Assembly: GCA_029856525.1 (NCBI GenBank)
Contig: JAHQXC010000002.1
Location: 1 to 44,960 of the forward strand
DNA: 44,960 nt
Source: Candidatus Odinarchaeia archaeon
GTDB taxonomy: Archaea > Asgardarchaeota > Odinarchaeia > Odinarchaeales > Odinarchaeaceae
Direction: 5' to 3'
Below, one piece after another: positions 42,838-44,960 of the stretch. Numbering within the stretch: position 1 is the first letter of the stretch; each line of letters starts with the position of its first letter. A model generated the notes under the pieces. It ran no database searches. It had not been told where the DNA came from and saw nothing but the letters and a program-made list of their open reading frames with translations. A program made the translations under genes and the position numbers.

Positions 42838-44829
42838 ATGAGTAAGATAAAAAAAGCGTTAGCAGTTTTAGCGATTCTAACCCTGATTATACCTGCAGCG
42901 AATTCTATAGTTCAAGGGAATGGAAACACTCAGTTAAACAGTAGTATACTCATCTTATATGATCAGAGAGATCAAAACGCTTTAAACTGGTATAATTTTT
43001 TAAAAAATTATGGTTATAATGTTTCAATTCAGTCAATGCAGATAATATTCGCTAACCCTATATTACTGAAAAATTTTAGACTTATAATACTCGACAACAC
43101 TACTAATAATTTAAACGGTGATCGATGGAAGACAGAGGAGTATAAGCTACTAGCTGATCAAAAAGTGCCTTTAATAGCCAACGGATTCGGGGGATGGTTA
43201 ATTCTTAAGCTTAGCGGTGTAAACTCGATGCGATTATACGATAAAACATCATATCTTAAAGTTAATTTAGAAGATTATAATTTAAGCATCTTCCACAGTC
43301 CTTACGAGTTAGATTTCATTAATCAAAGCTCTATTTTACTCTTAAAAATAAGCGACACATACTATAACTCAACGTTCTTCCTTCCAGCGGATATACCTAT
43401 GTTGAAAACCTATTACTATAGGTATTCTGACTGTGCTATTGGAAAATATGAAGGCTACTCTAATAACACGAATATATTCTTCAGCTTTATATATGATCCG
43501 AGCGCGCTTTCAGAAAACGGTAGAAGAGCTTACGTTAACCTGGTGGAGAATGCTTTAAGCAGACAAATTATAAAAGAGAAAACATTTCTCACGATAATAT
43601 CAGATGACATTCTATTCGTAAACGAAGAGTATACTATAATCTTTAAACTTATAGATGAAAAAGGGAACGGGGTTAACGCTCCTATTAGAATCTTATTCAA
43701 TAATATAGAAAAACAGCAAGCTTACACTAACAGTGAAGGGGTCTACAAGTTAAACTATACCCCAGGCTATACGGATACAGGTTTAATAGAGATCACCGCG
43801 TATTTTGAAGGAAACCAAATATATGAGAGCTCATATTCTATGAAAGATATTATTATAGAAGAGAAACGAGTGACATTCCTAAATTTAACGGGCCCTAGTT
43901 TAATAGTCTACGGTGAAAAAGCTTACTATACAGCAATTCTAACAGAAGAAAACGGTTCAAAACTCTCAGGGAAAAATATAAAATTCTACGTTAACAGCTT
44001 GCTAATATGTGAAGGAGTCACAGATTTAGAAGGGAAAATAATATTCGAGTACACGCCAAGTAAGCTGGGAAAAATAGTTTTAAAGTGTATTTTTAACGGT
44101 GAAAAAGAATATTATCCGTGTTATTCAAATGAACTAGAATGCGAGATTACAGCTCCGAGTTTAAGAAACACGGTTTTAACGTTAAAAACACCTAAAACAG
44201 CAATTGTAAACGAGAGCGTTTTAATTGAAACCAAACTTTTAGATAGTTCAATGAACCCGCTTGAAAATAAAAATATCTATCTCCTATTAAACAATCAGGT
44301 TTACAATATAGGTGTAACTGATTTAAACGGTTGCGAAAACTTTTCAGTAATCTTCAACCAGAGCGGCTACTATAATATCACTGTTTTATACCCAGGGGAC
44401 GGTGAGTATAGTAAATCGAAGAAAACCAGTCTTCTAGTAGTTGATAGAATTCCTACTAAAATATTATTAACCATCGAAAAAATTACAACTAACAGTGTAT
44501 TCAAAATAAACTTGAAATTATTAAGTGAATTTAACCAGCCGATTAGTAATCAAACCATCACAGTTTATTTGAACGATGTTAAATTACAGAGTCTCATCAC
44601 AGATGAATACGGATCAGCCACTTATACCGTAAACCTTGGAGAAGGATTAAAGAGTATAAAAATTGAATTCAAGTATAATGGAGATGAAATTTATAAGAGT
44701 TGTTCTGAAACATGCGAGTTAACTGTTGAAAACGGACCAGCGGAGAACGGGGTTCCATTAGGTTTGACAGCTATCACCTGCTGTGCTGTGGCTTTAACCA
44801 TAATACTGAGAAAGCTAAGGATACCGTGA
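42838..44829 (+). CDS. Secreted, membrane-anchored surface protein with Ig-like repeats
   Basis: A 663-residue protein with an N-terminal signal (MSKIKKALAVLAILTLIIPA, then AANS) and a C-terminal membrane anchor (GLTAITCCAVALTIILRKLR) with a basic end. The first domain (about 35-240) has a Rossmann-like pattern (SILILYDQRDQNALNWY; LIILDN; PLIANGFGGW), somewhat like a class I glutamine amidotransferase-type fold in extracellular proteins. The rest is a series of about four Ig-like beta domains, each ending with a version of VTDLEGKIIFEYTPSKLG. Such repeats occur in archaeal cell-surface and S-layer-linked proteins. Many N-x-S/T sequons are present, suggesting N-glycosylation. Confidence 0.85.
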   Translation: MSKIKKALAVLAILTLIIPAANSIVQGNGNTQLNSSILILYDQRDQNALNWYNFLKNYGYNVSIQSMQIIFANPILLKNFRLIILDNTTNNLNGDRWKTEEYKLLADQKVPLIANGFGGWLILKLSGVNSMRLYDKTSYLKVNLEDYNLSIFHSPYELDFINQSSILLLKISDTYYNSTFFLPADIPMLKTYYYRYSDCAIGKYEGYSNNTNIFFSFIYDPSALSENGRRAYVNLVENALSRQIIKEKTFLTIISDDILFVNEEYTIIFKLIDEKGNGVNAPIRILFNNIEKQQAYTNSEGVYKLNYTPGYTDTGLIEITAYFEGNQIYESSYSMKDIIIEEKRVTFLNLTGPSLIVYGEKAYYTAILTEENGSKLSGKNIKFYVNSLLICEGVTDLEGKIIFEYTPSKLGKIVLKCIFNGEKEYYPCYSNELECEITAPSLRNTVLTLKTPKTAIVNESVLIETKLLDSSMNPLENKNIYLLLNNQVYNIGVTDLNGCENFSVIFNQSGYYNITVLYPGDGEYSKSKKTSLLVVDRIPTKILLTIEKITTNSVFKINLKLLSEFNQPISNQTITVYLNDVKLQSLITDEYGSATYTVNLGEGLKSIKIEFKYNGDEIYKSCSETCELTVENGPAENGVPLGLTAITCCAVALTIILRKLRIP

Positions 44830-44873
44830 TAATTTTTTCAAGGAACGGTTAAGCAGCCTATTTAGATTGAAAC

Positions 44874-44960
44874 ATGAATAAACTGGAGAATATTATTCAA
44901 AAGAAAAAGTTTAACGAAAAAAGTCTAGTTTTACGTTACCAGCTGCTTCGCGTGAAACCT
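44874..44960 (+). CDS. Partial open frame running off the right edge
   Basis: ATG 44874 opens a frame of 29 codons without a stop to the end of the window (MNKLENIIQKKKFNEKSLV). It lies 44 bases after the surface protein stop on the same strand, and is too short for the ORF track. It is lysine-rich; the family is not recognisable. No clear ribosome binding site was seen, so the start is tentative. Confidence 0.4.
   Translation, partial: MNKLENIIQKKKFNEKSLVLRYQLLRVKP

Overview
The window looks like a stretch of archaeal chromosome, AT-rich and densely packed, most likely from an Asgard-type lineage. The case rests on four things: a Ras/Rab-like small GTPase with all five G motifs; an archaeal EF-2 whose diphthamide loop is degenerate, as reported for the second EF-2 of dph-lacking Asgard and Korarchaeota; ADP-forming acetate-CoA ligase; and archaeal TATA promoters, some giving near-leaderless starts, mixed with GGTGA-type ribosome binding sites. 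An Odinarchaeota-like host is a guess. No rRNA, tRNA, CRISPR array, phage or complete transposon was found.

Layout: 1-4563 holds an unknown partial gene, a PelG-like flippase, a divergent PelF-like glycosyltransferase and a glycine-rich membrane protein, then a short IS200/IS605-like right-end remnant. 4766-9539 has LeuA/CimA, a DUF123 nuclease-like protein, a 423-base gene-free stretch, a PAC2 chaperone-like protein, two small proteins (SCP2-like and longin-like) and a HAD phosphatase. 9659-15076 is a metal region: FeoB, a wHTH-FeoA fusion, a divergent DtxR-family regulator with paired palindromes in its promoter, then LarB and LarC of nickel-pincer cofactor synthesis. 15078-19019 has an MBL hydrolase, an orphan 558-residue membrane protein and an aminotransferase. 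19101-22862 is a tight LuxE-LuxC-SDR operon that would reduce an acyl group to an aldehyde. 22864-29949 has a hydrolase/CPBP-like fusion, an acetate permease, class II HMG-CoA reductase, a BioD-like/DRTGG protein and ADP-forming acetate-CoA ligase. 30112-33156 has two four-helix DMT half-transporters behind the EF-2 paralogue. 33356-39324 is glycan or lipid related: two GT-C-like membrane enzymes, a methyltransferase, a B12-type radical SAM protein, and the small GTPase on the other strand. 39332-44960 has several unrecognised membrane proteins, a HIT protein, an Ig-repeat surface protein and a partial gene.

The most notable observations are: the EF-2 paralogue; the archaeal LuxCE-like reductase operon; the isolated PelF/PelG pair; twin operator-like palindromes between the DtxR and FeoA genes; and three genes (LeuA, the hydrolase fusion, HIT) whose clearly coding N-termini extend upstream of any ATG, GTG or TTG in frame. 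In each of those three, one extra base in a short homopolymer would restore a plausible start, so consensus indels must be separated from real non-canonical initiation.
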